Notes under the pieces: generated by a model
Databases searched by the model: none
What the model saw: the letters and a program-made list of their open reading frames with translations, nothing else
What the model was told of the DNA's origin: nothing
Part shown: positions 1-7,858 of the stretch, piece after piece
How the letters are laid out: each line of letters opens with the position of its first letter
Numbering within the stretch: the first letter of the stretch is position 1
Made by a program: the position numbers and the translations under genes
Source: Bacteroidales bacterium
Lineage (GTDB): Bacteria > Bacteroidota > Bacteroidia > Bacteroidales > VadinHA17
NCBI GenBank assembly: GCA_012514255.1
Contig: JAAZAP010000374.1
Span: forward strand, 1-24,674
DNA length: 24,674 nt
Direction of reading: 5' to 3'

Positions 1-119
1 AAGCCGGTTTCACGGTCCATAATGACTTTTGCGGAGATTACCTCCCCAAATTTGCTGAAAAGTTCCTGAAGGTCTTCTGCTTTGGTTACAGAACTCAGCT
101 TGGCTACAAAAATGTTCAT
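1..119 (-). CDS. RRM-domain RNA-binding protein, N-terminal part (cut by window edge)
   Basis: The ATG (minus strand, complement of 117-119) opens a frame of 39 codons that runs off the left edge. The translation begins MNIFVAKLSSVTKAEDLQEL and continues through FGEVISAKVIMDRETG. This is the first strand, first helix and second strand of an RNA recognition motif: IFVAKL sits at the RNP2 position and DRETG is the usual turn before RNP1, which lies outside the window. Bacteroidota commonly carry single-RRM proteins of about 80-120 residues that bind RNA, and this fits. A good promoter lies upstream at 218-250, leaving a leader of roughly 90 bases. Its full length and target RNAs cannot be seen here. 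Confidence 0.8.
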   Translation of the reverse strand, partial: MNIFVAKLSSVTKAEDLQELFSKFGEVISAKVIMDRETG

Positions 120-217
120 CTGAAAATAAATTAAACTGTTATTAAAGAAAATTAAATCAGCCAACTGACAGCGAGGCAAGTATATATATTCCACACCCCA
201 CAACGGTTTAGCTTATA

Positions 218-250
218 CAAATGTATTTAAATAATTTTAACATTTCCAAA
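218..250 (-). promoter_or_regulatory. Bacteroidota-type promoter for the RRM gene
   Basis: On the minus strand TACATTTG (complement of 218-225) matches the -7 consensus TAnnTTTG. TTTG (complement of 247-250) lies 21 bases upstream as the -33 element. The same 21-base spacing occurs at the promoters at 5719-5751 and 10804-10836. Transcription would start near 211, giving a 5' leader of about 90 bases. The -33 element falls inside one arm of the inverted repeat at 241-273. Confidence 0.6.
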
Positions 251-273
251 ATTATTTTAAATATTTGGAAATG
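241..273. repeat. Perfect 10-bp inverted repeat with AT-rich 13-base spacer
   Basis: CATTTCCAAA (241-250) is the exact reverse complement of TTTGGAAATG (264-273). The spacer between them is entirely A/T. It lies 32 bases past the stop codon of the S37 peptidase gene and covers the -33 element of the RRM gene promoter. It could be an operator for a dimeric regulator of the RRM gene or a weak terminator for the peptidase operon. No long T-run follows it on either strand, so a classical intrinsic terminator is less likely. Confidence 0.6.
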
Positions 274-304
274 ATGGTATGAGGGCATCCTTGAATAAAA
301 AGCG

Positions 305-1600
305 TCACCTGCCGGCCGGGGAATCGAGCCACTCCTCCAGTGTAGTCAGCACAACCTGCTTCTGATCTTCATCAAGGTTCATGATGCGCGTGCCGTGTGA
401 GCCCCCTTTTCTGACCACCTTCAGACACCTGTCATTCTCCCCCGGATCAGCAGCAGAAGCTGACCAGGGATCATATTCACCATACAGGAAGATGAAATTT
501 TCAGCATCAGTTCTGATGAACTCGCTTACCTCTTTCCCGAAATCATAATTATAAACATACTTCTCACCTTGCGGTGCTGAGAAGATAAACTCCGGCATCT
601 CTCCATTGCGTGCATGCTTCAGGAGATCACCAAACTTCTCAAAGTCATAACCATAATAGCCGATCTCGGTCATAGCCTGGTAAAAGAAAGGCTCAAAATA
701 TGCAAGGCCCTGATCGGCAAAATAGCGGGCATCACCGACTGCCGCCAGATGTCTGAAGAGCTTCTCGTCACTGCCCTCCAGCGGGATGGAATCACAGGGG
801 ATTGTCCCCCACTGCCAGAATGCAAATTCATATTCAAGCACTGTCATCTCATAGGCAACCTCCGGTCCGCCGACCCTGTTGAATGTCCAGCCCCTCTCTT
901 CTGCCTGTTTCTGAAACAGTGGGAATAGATTGTCAAATTTCTCGAGAACCAGCTTCTGGAACCGGAAAACCCTGTCGCGACACTCCTCGCTGCCTACCTG
1001 CTCAAGGAATGTGAACATTCTCTCATCCTCGGGTCCGAAATTGAGCGGGGCAACATAAGGTACGCTAACATCCACATCATCTGGATAATAGAATCTATGA
1101 AACATGACTGTCTGGCCACCTTTGCTAATGCCTGTTGTAGCCCATTTGCCAGTAAAAACCGGCTTGAACAGATCTATTATCCGGTGATGATCCGTGGCTG
1201 CCTGCCATGTATTCAGGTATTCCCATCCAACCGTGGAGTCCGGTTTTGACTCTTCAAAATACCTGTGCTCAATCCTGATCAGGTTGGCCTGCATCAGTGA
1301 TGCCAGCTCGTTTCTGCCCCCTCTGGCTCCGTATCCTTCCGTTTCAACCACCACAGGCCTGTCGGTTCCGGCATAATAAAGAAATACCTGCTGTGTGAAT
1401 GTGGGACCGTCAGGATTACGGTGGTCAACAGGCTGCAGGAGCCTTATCTCCCATGCCTCACTGAAAACGGAGTCAGCCTCAATCCTGAAGAGGGTGTCTG
1501 CCGGAAGAGTAGCAAGGCGCTCTTCAAGTGTCATAGTTTTGTTTGCACAGCCGGCAGCCATAAGGACTACAAAGGCTATAAACAGTATTTGCAATTTCAT
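305..1600 (-). CDS. S37 family (PS-10-type) tripeptidyl aminopeptidase, lipoprotein
   Basis: This 431-residue protein starts at ATG 1600 with a lipoprotein signal: a hydrophobic stretch at residues 4-15 and lipobox MAAGC with Cys18. It is therefore exported and lipid-anchored. Serine-peptidase features are visible: TTGISKGG with nucleophile Ser159, GEYDPWS with candidate acid Asp377, and GGSHG with candidate His402. The segment after the nucleophile (YYPDDVDVSVPYVAPLNF) is characteristic of S37. Characterised actinobacterial S37 enzymes remove tripeptides from N-termini, often with a preference near proline. It is the last gene of a three-gene operon, 11 bases after the Xaa-Pro aminopeptidase gene, which supports a role in degrading proline-containing peptides. 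The family call is secure; substrate preference is inferred. Confidence 0.85.
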   Translation of the reverse strand: MKLQILFIAFVVLMAAGCANKTMTLEERLATLPADTLFRIEADSVFSEAWEIRLLQPVDHRNPDGPTFTQQVFLYYAGTDRPVVVETEGYGARGGRNELASLMQANLIRIEHRYFEESKPDSTVGWEYLNTWQAATDHHRIIDLFKPVFTGKWATTGISKGGQTVMFHRFYYPDDVDVSVPYVAPLNFGPEDERMFTFLEQVGSEECRDRVFRFQKLVLEKFDNLFPLFQKQAEERGWTFNRVGGPEVAYEMTVLEYEFAFWQWGTIPCDSIPLEGSDEKLFRHLAAVGDARYFADQGLAYFEPFFYQAMTEIGYYGYDFEKFGDLLKHARNGEMPEFIFSAPQGEKYVYNYDFGKEVSEFIRTDAENFIFLYGEYDPWSASAADPGENDRCLKVVRKGGSHGTRIMNLDEDQKQVVLTTLEEWLDSPAGR

Positions 1601-1611
1601 AGTTTTGATTA

Positions 1612-3435
1612 TCAGTTAGTTTTACTCTTTACACTCTTCACCAGTCGTTTGGTCTTTTCCCTGAGCCATACTTTCAGTTCCGGTTCAAGGTGTTCCCGCA
1701 ATGACCTGTAGACCCTCTCATGATAATCATTCAGCCACTCCAGCTCCTTGTCATCAAGAAGCGGCACATCAATCAGAGCAGGGTCTATATAGCAGAGGGT
1801 CACCGTCTCAAATGAGAGGAAGCTCCCGTATTCCGTTTCTCCGTCATTGCGGCAGATCAGCAGATTTTCTGTCCGGAAGCCATACTGACCTTGCCTGTAG
1901 AATGCAGGTTCATCCGACAGTATCATACCAGGTTCAATGCTTGTTTTCATATCGCCGGTGGCACCGGAACCTATTGTCTGAGGTCCCTCGTGCACATTAA
2001 GGAAGCTACCAACACCATGGCCGGTACCATGGCCGTAATTGAGCCGGTTGTCCCACAATGGTTTTCTGGCAAGGATATCAAGCTGGTATCCTTTTGTGCC
2101 CTGTGGAAACCGTGCCATGGCCAGATCAATTGTACCTTTCAGGGCAAGTGTGAAATCGCGCTTCATCGCGGCATCAGGCTTACCCAGTACAATGGTGCGT
2201 GTAATGTCAGTGGTACCTCCGAAATACTGACCTCCGGAGTCGAGCAGGAAGATTCCTCCTTTTGCCAGCTTTATGTCTGTCGACGGGTCAGGAACATAAT
2301 GCGGCAGGGCAGCATGTGCATTGAAAGCTGCGATTGTATTGAATGAAGGGCCGGCACATCCCTCCTGCTCTGTACGCATTGAGTCAATGGTGGCGGCTGC
2401 TGACATCTCGGTCACAGTTGATTCTGCAACAGCCTTTTCCAGCCAGTGGAAGAAACGTGTCAGCACAATCCCGTCCCTGACCATCACCTCCTGCACATTC
2501 TTCAGTTCTGTTTCATTCTTTACAGCTTTCATCCTGGCAGGGATGCTGATATCCTCCACAATGGTTACGTTCCTGGCAAGGGCCCTGAATAATGCGGCTG
2601 ATGTGGTGCCGGGAGCAAGAAGCAGAACAGACCCCTCCTCCAGTTGTCCGAGCACTGATGTGACAGTATCATATGGCAGCAACACAATCCCTTCTCTGTT
2701 AAAGGAGCTCTTAAGGGATTCCGGGACCTTATGTTCATCCGCAAAGAGCAGAACCTGTTCTTGACCAACAAGGGCAAAAGAGAGCATCAGCGGGCAGTAT
2801 CTGACATCGTTGCCTCTTATGTTCAGCAGCCACATCACATCATCAGAAGCTGTCAGAAGCTGATAATCAACCTTCATGCCTGCCATCACCTCTCTTACCC
2901 TGGCCAGTTTCTGCTTACGTGTTACGCCCGCATACTTCACATCAAGCTCATAAGCTTCTGATGACGGGAGGGCGGGCCTGTCTCTCCACAACGGGGTGAT
3001 CAGGTCAGCTTTCAGATCCAGACGGACCCCTGCATCTTTCATGGCAGCAGTAAGAAGTCTCATCTGACCAACGGAGATAAGCCTGCCGTCAACGCCGACT
3101 TTCCATCCCTGATGAGCCTTCTCCTTGAGCCAGTCAATATGCTCTGGCGTATGTGGTATCCTGAGCCTTACAAGTTCATATCCCGATCCGGCCAACTGCT
3201 CTTCAGCCTGGATGAAATATCGGCTGTCAGTCCACAGGCCGGCAAAGGTGCTTGTGATGATCACTGTTCCTGCAGAGCCCGTAAATCCTGTCAGCCACCT
3301 GATCACTCTCCAGTGATCGGGCACATATTCGCCCAGATGTGGATCGGATGAGGGTATAATAACAGCATCTGTCTTCCTGAGTTTCATCATGGCACGCACC
3401 TCTGCGAGCCTCTTCCTGTATATTCGTCCTGACAT
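1612..3435 (-). CDS. Xaa-Pro aminopeptidase (M24B, APP1-like)
   Basis: This cytosolic metallopeptidase of 607 residues removes an N-terminal residue that precedes proline. It has the three-domain layout of the long (APP1-like) form: two creatinase-type N-terminal domains (to about residue 300) and a pita-bread catalytic domain. Numbering from a TTG five codons upstream, the metal ligands are Asp404 (LLDSGG), Asp415 (GGTTDITRT), His478 (HGTGHGVG), Glu514 (SDEPAFY) and Glu528 (FRTENL), with His384 (ALPHY) in the substrate pocket. All are present, so it should be active. I chose the ATG at 3435, giving MSGRIYRKRL and an 11-base gap from the DPP IV stop. A TTG start at 3450 would overlap the DPP IV stop (TTGA) and adds only five residues. 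No signal peptide is seen. It follows DPP IV and precedes the S37 peptidase in the operon. Confidence 0.9.
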   Translation of the reverse strand: MSGRIYRKRLAEVRAMMKLRKTDAVIIPSSDPHLGEYVPDHWRVIRWLTGFTGSAGTVIITSTFAGLWTDSRYFIQAEEQLAGSGYELVRLRIPHTPEHIDWLKEKAHQGWKVGVDGRLISVGQMRLLTAAMKDAGVRLDLKADLITPLWRDRPALPSSEAYELDVKYAGVTRKQKLARVREVMAGMKVDYQLLTASDDVMWLLNIRGNDVRYCPLMLSFALVGQEQVLLFADEHKVPESLKSSFNREGIVLLPYDTVTSVLGQLEEGSVLLLAPGTTSAALFRALARNVTIVEDISIPARMKAVKNETELKNVQEVMVRDGIVLTRFFHWLEKAVAESTVTEMSAAATIDSMRTEQEGCAGPSFNTIAAFNAHAALPHYVPDPSTDIKLAKGGIFLLDSGGQYFGGTTDITRTIVLGKPDAAMKRDFTLALKGTIDLAMARFPQGTKGYQLDILARKPLWDNRLNYGHGTGHGVGSFLNVHEGPQTIGSGATGDMKTSIEPGMILSDEPAFYRQGQYGFRTENLLICRNDGETEYGSFLSFETVTLCYIDPALIDVPLLDDKELEWLNDYHERVYRSLREHLEPELKVWLREKTKRLVKSVKSKTN

Positions 3436-3446
3436 CGCTACGCTTT

Positions 3447-5630
3447 TCAATAGAGTGAATTATCAAAAAAATGTCTCATCCAGAAGTTATTGCCTTCATG
3501 TGTCATGAAAACCCGCTTGGGCCCTCCCCAGCCGTGACGCTCACCCGGATAGATCATCATCTCAAAGGGTTTGTTGAGATCCTGCAGTGTTGTCACCATC
3601 CATATAGTGTTCTGCATGTGCACATTGTCATCCATGTCTCCGTGCCTTATAAGCAGTTTTCCCCTTAGATCTGAGGCATGTGTAATAGCAGAGCCATCCT
3701 TATATCCTTCAGGATTTGACTCGGGGGTATCCATGTAGCGCTCAGTGTAAACATTATCATAGAGACGCCAGTCAGTCACCGAGTAATCGGCGATGCCATG
3801 GGTCCAGTAATCTGCACCCGCCGTCAGAGCCATGCAGGTTACATACCCGCCGTATGATCCTCCTGTGATACCCATCCTCGAGGCATCAACCCATGGTTGC
3901 TGACGCAGCCATTTCACGGCATCTGCATAATCAGATATCTCCCATTTGCCAAGACAGCGGTGAACATAGTCAAGACCCTTCCTGCCGAATGTGCCCGAGC
4001 CACGATGGTCAACATTTATTGTGACTATTCCGTTCTCAGCATACCATCTGGGTTGCGGGCTCTGCCAGCGGTTACGGATGCTGCCTGCATCAGGACCCCC
4101 GTAGATGGTAAATACTACCGGATACTTTTCTGATGGATTGAAATTGAGCGGAAATGTAATGAGCGCAGGCATAGCAAAAAGACCATCAGATGTATTGATC
4201 CTGACCAGCTCATACCTCTGATGCTTTGAGGGATCATATGGCAGGACCTCTTCTCTGTGAATATTCCTTACAATCCTGCCTCTTCGATCAATCAGGTCAA
4301 TGCCACCGGGATTGCTGATGCTGCTCCAGGTGTCAAGGAAATATGATCCGCCCGGGGAGACTGACGCGTTGTGAAATCCTTCACCTCCCGTTATTTTCAG
4401 CAGCCGGGTACCGTCAAGCCTTACCCTGTACAGGTGATTCTCCAGCAGTTCAGGACCTGTGCCAGAGAAGTACACCTCCTTCCTGGCTTCATCAACTCTC
4501 ACTATCCCCGTCACTTTCCAGTTGAAGTTTGTGATCTGCGACTTAAGGTTGCCGTCCCATCCATAATAATAGAGGTTATGCCAGTCATTCCGGTAGCTTC
4601 GTACAATAAATCCGCTGTTGTCATTCATTATATGGATATCCTCGAAGAAGTCTATCCAGGCAGGTCTGGTCTCATGATAAACTTCCTTGAAGTCACCGGT
4701 TGAGACATCTGCAAGGATGAACTTCATATCATTCTGATCACGGTTCAGTACCTGCACCATCAGCTTTCTGCTGTCAGGTGTCCATGAAGGCCAGGCTATA
4801 TACTGATCAACAGACTCATCTGTCTTCACCCATGTGGTTTTAGCTGTCGACAGTTCCACGATACCCATTTTCACCTCAGGATTAGGATCACCTGCCTTGG
4901 GATAGTGTGCTGTCTCCAGTTCGCCACGGGGACCGTCACTATCTTCAAGCCTGTTGAGGTAATAGAGGGGAACGGGATTGTCATCGGTGCGGAGATAGGC
5001 TATTCGCTCTCCATCTGGTGACCACCAGAAGGCAGCGTACCTGGAGGCTCTGCCCAGGATCTCTTCCATATAGACCCATGAAGCCCATCCGTTGTAGATC
5101 CTGTCAGTGGCATCGAAGGTGAGCCTTGTCTCTTTGCCAGTATCCAGGTCATAATAATATAGATCTTTCTCCTTTGTATATGCAAGTTTCCTGTCACCGG
5201 GCGCGAAACGGGCATTCATCTCAGCCGGTTCGTCCCCGGTAAGTCTCTTCCCTTCCCGGTTGCTGTAAGAATAATACCAGAGGTCATTATCGCGCAAAAT
5301 CACTACAGACTGCCTGTCAGCGGCAACTGCCATCTCAGGCCCCAAGGTCACATCATCGGGAAGCATATCAGAGAGTTGCTGCCTCTCTGTGCGGTACTGC
5401 TCCACCCTGACTGACTTGCCCGTTTTACAATTGTACTCCACCGTGACAAGGTTCTCCTCACTTCTGGCCCCGGGCTTCTTTTCCTCATCGTATAACCTGA
5501 TGAGCATCCGGCTATCATCGATCCATTTTATAAAACCCGGCCCGTATGACGGCCCCGGCCTCTGTCCCGAAAGAGTGACTGTACAGACCAGCAGTAGAGC
5601 CGGCTGGATAAATCTGAACAACTGCTTCAT
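3447..5630 (-). CDS. Dipeptidyl peptidase IV (S9B prolyl oligopeptidase family), exported
   Basis: DPP IV releases N-terminal Xaa-Pro dipeptides. From the ATG at 5630 the protein has 727 residues, with a signal peptide at about 1-22 (hydrophobic FIQPALLLVCTVTL, then SGQ). The eight-bladed beta-propeller spans roughly 25-480 and the alpha/beta hydrolase domain roughly 490-727. The double-Glu motif that grips the substrate N-terminus is present (WVYMEE, Glu189-Glu190), followed by the family signature FWWSPDG. The catalytic triad is Ser592 (GGSYGG), Asp667 (DDNVH) and His699 (GERHGW). An in-frame ATG at 5732 would add 34 residues ahead of the signal peptide and cross the promoter, so I rejected it. 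It is the first gene of an operon with the Xaa-Pro and S37 aminopeptidases. It probably acts in the periplasm. Confidence 0.93.
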   Translation of the reverse strand: MKQLFRFIQPALLLVCTVTLSGQRPGPSYGPGFIKWIDDSRMLIRLYDEEKKPGARSEENLVTVEYNCKTGKSVRVEQYRTERQQLSDMLPDDVTLGPEMAVAADRQSVVILRDNDLWYYSYSNREGKRLTGDEPAEMNARFAPGDRKLAYTKEKDLYYYDLDTGKETRLTFDATDRIYNGWASWVYMEEILGRASRYAAFWWSPDGERIAYLRTDDNPVPLYYLNRLEDSDGPRGELETAHYPKAGDPNPEVKMGIVELSTAKTTWVKTDESVDQYIAWPSWTPDSRKLMVQVLNRDQNDMKFILADVSTGDFKEVYHETRPAWIDFFEDIHIMNDNSGFIVRSYRNDWHNLYYYGWDGNLKSQITNFNWKVTGIVRVDEARKEVYFSGTGPELLENHLYRVRLDGTRLLKITGGEGFHNASVSPGGSYFLDTWSSISNPGGIDLIDRRGRIVRNIHREEVLPYDPSKHQRYELVRINTSDGLFAMPALITFPLNFNPSEKYPVVFTIYGGPDAGSIRNRWQSPQPRWYAENGIVTINVDHRGSGTFGRKGLDYVHRCLGKWEISDYADAVKWLRQQPWVDASRMGITGGSYGGYVTCMALTAGADYWTHGIADYSVTDWRLYDNVYTERYMDTPESNPEGYKDGSAITHASDLRGKLLIRHGDMDDNVHMQNTIWMVTTLQDLNKPFEMMIYPGERHGWGGPKRVFMTHEGNNFWMRHFFDNSLY

Positions 5631-5666
5631 GATATTTTTCCTGGTTAAAATTTGGTTTGACGGAAA

Positions 5667-5710
5667 CAAAGATAGCAAAGATACACGGCTCCTGATCCGA
5701 AAGCTGTCAA
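5667..5710 (-). promoter_or_regulatory. Candidate promoter of the DPP IV operon with tandem -7 elements
   Basis: On the minus strand two copies of TATCTTTG (complements of 5676-5683 and 5667-5674) lie nine bases apart. Each is a full match to TAnnTTTG. A TTGACA (complement of 5705-5710) lies 21 bases upstream of the first copy, although counted from its TTG the spacing is 24, slightly long. The predicted start of transcription is about 30 bases before the ATG at 5630. The -7 matches are clear; which copy is used is not. Confidence 0.5.
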
Positions 5711-5718
5711 GGAACACA

Positions 5719-5751
5719 TTTGACATGGCCATACATATATTATTATCTTTG
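5719..5751 (+). promoter_or_regulatory. Bacteroidota-type promoter for the acyltransferase operon
   Basis: TTTG (5719-5722), 21 bases, then TATCTTTG (5744-5751) is an exact match to the phylum consensus with the same spacing as the RRM promoter. Transcription should start near 5757-5759, almost on the first ATG (5759). The mRNA would then be leaderless, or translation begins at the second ATG (5771) with about a 13-base leader. Confidence 0.65.
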
Positions 5752-5758
5752 ATACGAG

Positions 5759-7048
5759 ATGAAGACGGGGATGAACGGGGAAAATAATCCTTTGGCAGAC
5801 TGGATGAAACTTGACAATGCTGCCAAGATCTATCCTGCCATTACCGGGTCAGAGCTGACAGGAGTATTTCGCATTACCGTCACCCTTGCTTCTCCGGTGA
5901 GCCTTCCGGCCCTGATTAAGGCTTCAGAGGAGGTCTCCGGATTGTTTCCCTTCTTCAGCGTTGAACTATGCAGGGGATTTTTCTGGTATTATCTTGAATA
6001 CAATGGCAAACCGCCGAGGATTATGGCTGACAGCGGTCCCCATTGCCAGCCATTCCCCCGCACAATGAATGGTGAGCTTCTTTACAGGATTCTCGTCAGG
6101 GGAAGCTCTCTGTCCGTGGAGTTCTTCCATATACTGACTGATGGCGGCGGCGCCCTCTTTTTTACAAAATCACTTCTCAACCATTATTTCATACACTCGG
6201 CTGGTATCACCAGCCTGCCCTTCCCCGAGGTGCAGGAAGGGCCACTGCCCGGCAGTAGTAAGGATCTCTTCACACAGCACTATGGCAAGGGCATGCCACC
6301 GCCGGCAGTGATGCCAAAAGCATGGCATCTGCCTTTCAGATTGCGTGACGCTCCAAGGTTCATGGTAACGGAATTTGAAGTTCCTGCAGAAAAACTCTCT
6401 GCACTGGCCAGGGAATCAGGAAGCACCATCACCGAATACCTTGCTGCCACACTTCTCTTCGTCCTCCAGGATATACGTATCGCATCAGGCAAAGGCTCGC
6501 CACACATACGGGTACAGGTGCCCTTTGACCTGCGCAGACGTTACGGGGTATACACACTTCGCAACTTTTCCCTCTTCGCTATGCCATCCATTGATATCAG
6601 AATGGGACTGTACACCTTCGAAGAGATACTCCGTGAAGTAAAAATCACCATGCACATGATGACTGATGAGAAGAGGATCAGACAGATCATCAGCAGGAAC
6701 GTTTCAAAGGAAAGGAATCCCCTGATCCGCATCATCCCGCTCTTTATAAAGAGTCCGGTGCTACGGATGGCTTATAACAGGTTCGGACCAAGCCAGTTCA
6801 CTTCAACTATAACCAATATGGGCAGGGTGACCCCTACAGGGCCGGCCTCTGAACTTATGCTGTCAATGTCAGTCACCCCCCCTCCCCCGCACAGGGAGAT
6901 AAAGATCACGGCAGGATTGATCACACTTGGAGTAAACACTGTAATCACATTCGGATCAGTTACCGGAAACAGGGAAGTGGAAAGAGGGTTCGTTACAAAA
7001 CTCACTTCTGCAGGACTGAAGGTAAAAATCAATAAAACACAGGAATAA
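5759..7048 (+). CDS. Condensation-superfamily acyltransferase (alcohol acetyltransferase-like)
   Basis: This 429-residue soluble protein has the HxxxDG active-site motif of the CoA-dependent acyltransferase/condensation superfamily. The motif reads HILTDGG, with His124 as general base and Asp128. A later VPFDLRRR (about 254-261) corresponds to the second conserved region, and the N-terminal KLDNAAKIYP is typical of alcohol acetyltransferase-like members. It has no signal peptide or membrane segment. Such enzymes join an acyl-CoA to an alcohol, amine or lipid; the substrate cannot be read from sequence. It is followed after seven bases by a zinc-ribbon membrane protein, and this pairing recurs in anaerobes in my recollection. 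The start is uncertain: ATG 5759 sits at the predicted transcription start, and ATG 5771 is an alternative that loses four residues. Confidence 0.7.
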   Translation: MKTGMNGENNPLADWMKLDNAAKIYPAITGSELTGVFRITVTLASPVSLPALIKASEEVSGLFPFFSVELCRGFFWYYLEYNGKPPRIMADSGPHCQPFPRTMNGELLYRILVRGSSLSVEFFHILTDGGGALFFTKSLLNHYFIHSAGITSLPFPEVQEGPLPGSSKDLFTQHYGKGMPPPAVMPKAWHLPFRLRDAPRFMVTEFEVPAEKLSALARESGSTITEYLAATLLFVLQDIRIASGKGSPHIRVQVPFDLRRRYGVYTLRNFSLFAMPSIDIRMGLYTFEEILREVKITMHMMTDEKRIRQIISRNVSKERNPLIRIIPLFIKSPVLRMAYNRFGPSQFTSTITNMGRVTPTGPASELMLSMSVTPPPPHREIKITAGLITLGVNTVITFGSVTGNREVERGFVTKLTSAGLKVKINKTQE

Positions 7049-7055
7049 GAGAACC

Positions 7056-7739
7056 ATGGCAATATGCAAGAATTGTGGCGTTGATCTTGGTGAAGGAAAT
7101 GAGGCATGCCCTCTCTGCGAACCATCAGAAAATCCTACAAACAGGGCAACTTCGGTAGCCGACCTCTTCCGGCTGTCAAAAATCAGGAAGACGAGACACC
7201 TTTATGAGATCTCCATGCTGCTCCTTATCAGCGGGGCCATAATCACACTGGCTATTGATGCTGTTTTTACACGGGGATTCGGATGGTCACTGCTGACAAC
7301 CCTGTCACTTGCCTACCTGATCATACTGATATCATCAATCTATCTTCTCAGGCACAGGCCTTACCTGGCAATAACAATTGTAATGGTTTCCACTCTGCTC
7401 TTTCTGTGGCTGCTGGATCTGCTTACCAACGGGCCGGACTGGTACAGGTCAATGGCATGCCCACTGACGGTGGCGGCATCACTACTGACTGCAGCAGTGC
7501 TCTTCCTTAATTCCCTCTCGCGGTACAGGGGACTCAACCTGCTGGCAACAATCCTGACAGCCCTGGCTGTCTTTGTGCTGATAACCGAATACCTGACTGA
7601 CCGCATCATGAAAGCTTCCTACCACCCCCAGTGGTCAGTGGTTGCAGCTGCCTCGCTGGTTATCATTGCCATGTTCTTCATCTTTATTCACTACCGCCTG
7701 AAAAGAGGCCGTAGCCTGGGCCGGCTGTTTCATGTCTGA
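7056..7739 (+). CDS. Zinc-ribbon polytopic membrane protein (DUF6320-like)
   Basis: This 227-residue protein starts with a compact zinc ribbon, CKNC at Cys4/Cys7 and CPLC at Cys18/Cys21. A basic linker follows (about 40-47), then six predicted membrane helices at roughly 49-71, 76-98, 102-121, 131-151, 156-178 and 191-213. The C-terminus is basic (RLKRGRSLGRLF). I recognise the architecture as that of the DUF6320 family, which has no established function. Its start is seven bases after the acyltransferase stop, so the two are very likely co-transcribed. A reasonable inference is that it localises the acyltransferase or handles its product at the membrane. Confidence 0.65.
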   Translation: MAICKNCGVDLGEGNEACPLCEPSENPTNRATSVADLFRLSKIRKTRHLYEISMLLLISGAIITLAIDAVFTRGFGWSLLTTLSLAYLIILISSIYLLRHRPYLAITIVMVSTLLFLWLLDLLTNGPDWYRSMACPLTVAASLLTAAVLFLNSLSRYRGLNLLATILTALAVFVLITEYLTDRIMKASYHPQWSVVAAASLVIIAMFFIFIHYRLKRGRSLGRLFHV

Positions 7740-7858
7740 TTCTCCCTCACTGCTGCGGGGAAGCATTATTTTCAGCTGGCGGCACTGTAATACTGCCCGG
7801 GCCTGCTGCTGCTTTCATATTATTGGTTAAATTTAGCTTCTTAACCAACAATCACCAG

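Noticed and set aside
614..928. A 104-codon plus-strand open frame opposite the S37 peptidase
   Set aside because: It is antisense to a conserved catalytic protein and resembles no family.
3436..3450. TTG start for the Xaa-Pro aminopeptidase overlapping the DPP IV stop (TTGA)
   Set aside because: An ATG five codons later gives a family-like N-terminus; the TTG remains possible but is less likely.
5631..5732. N-terminal extension of DPP IV from ATG 5732
   Set aside because: It would place 34 non-homologous residues before a clear signal peptide and translate through the promoter region.
7740..7858. Terminator or riboswitch between the zinc-ribbon gene and pepT
   Set aside because: GC-rich words (GCCCGGGC at 7795-7802) are present, but I could not draw a stable hairpin followed by a T-run, nor a known riboswitch core.
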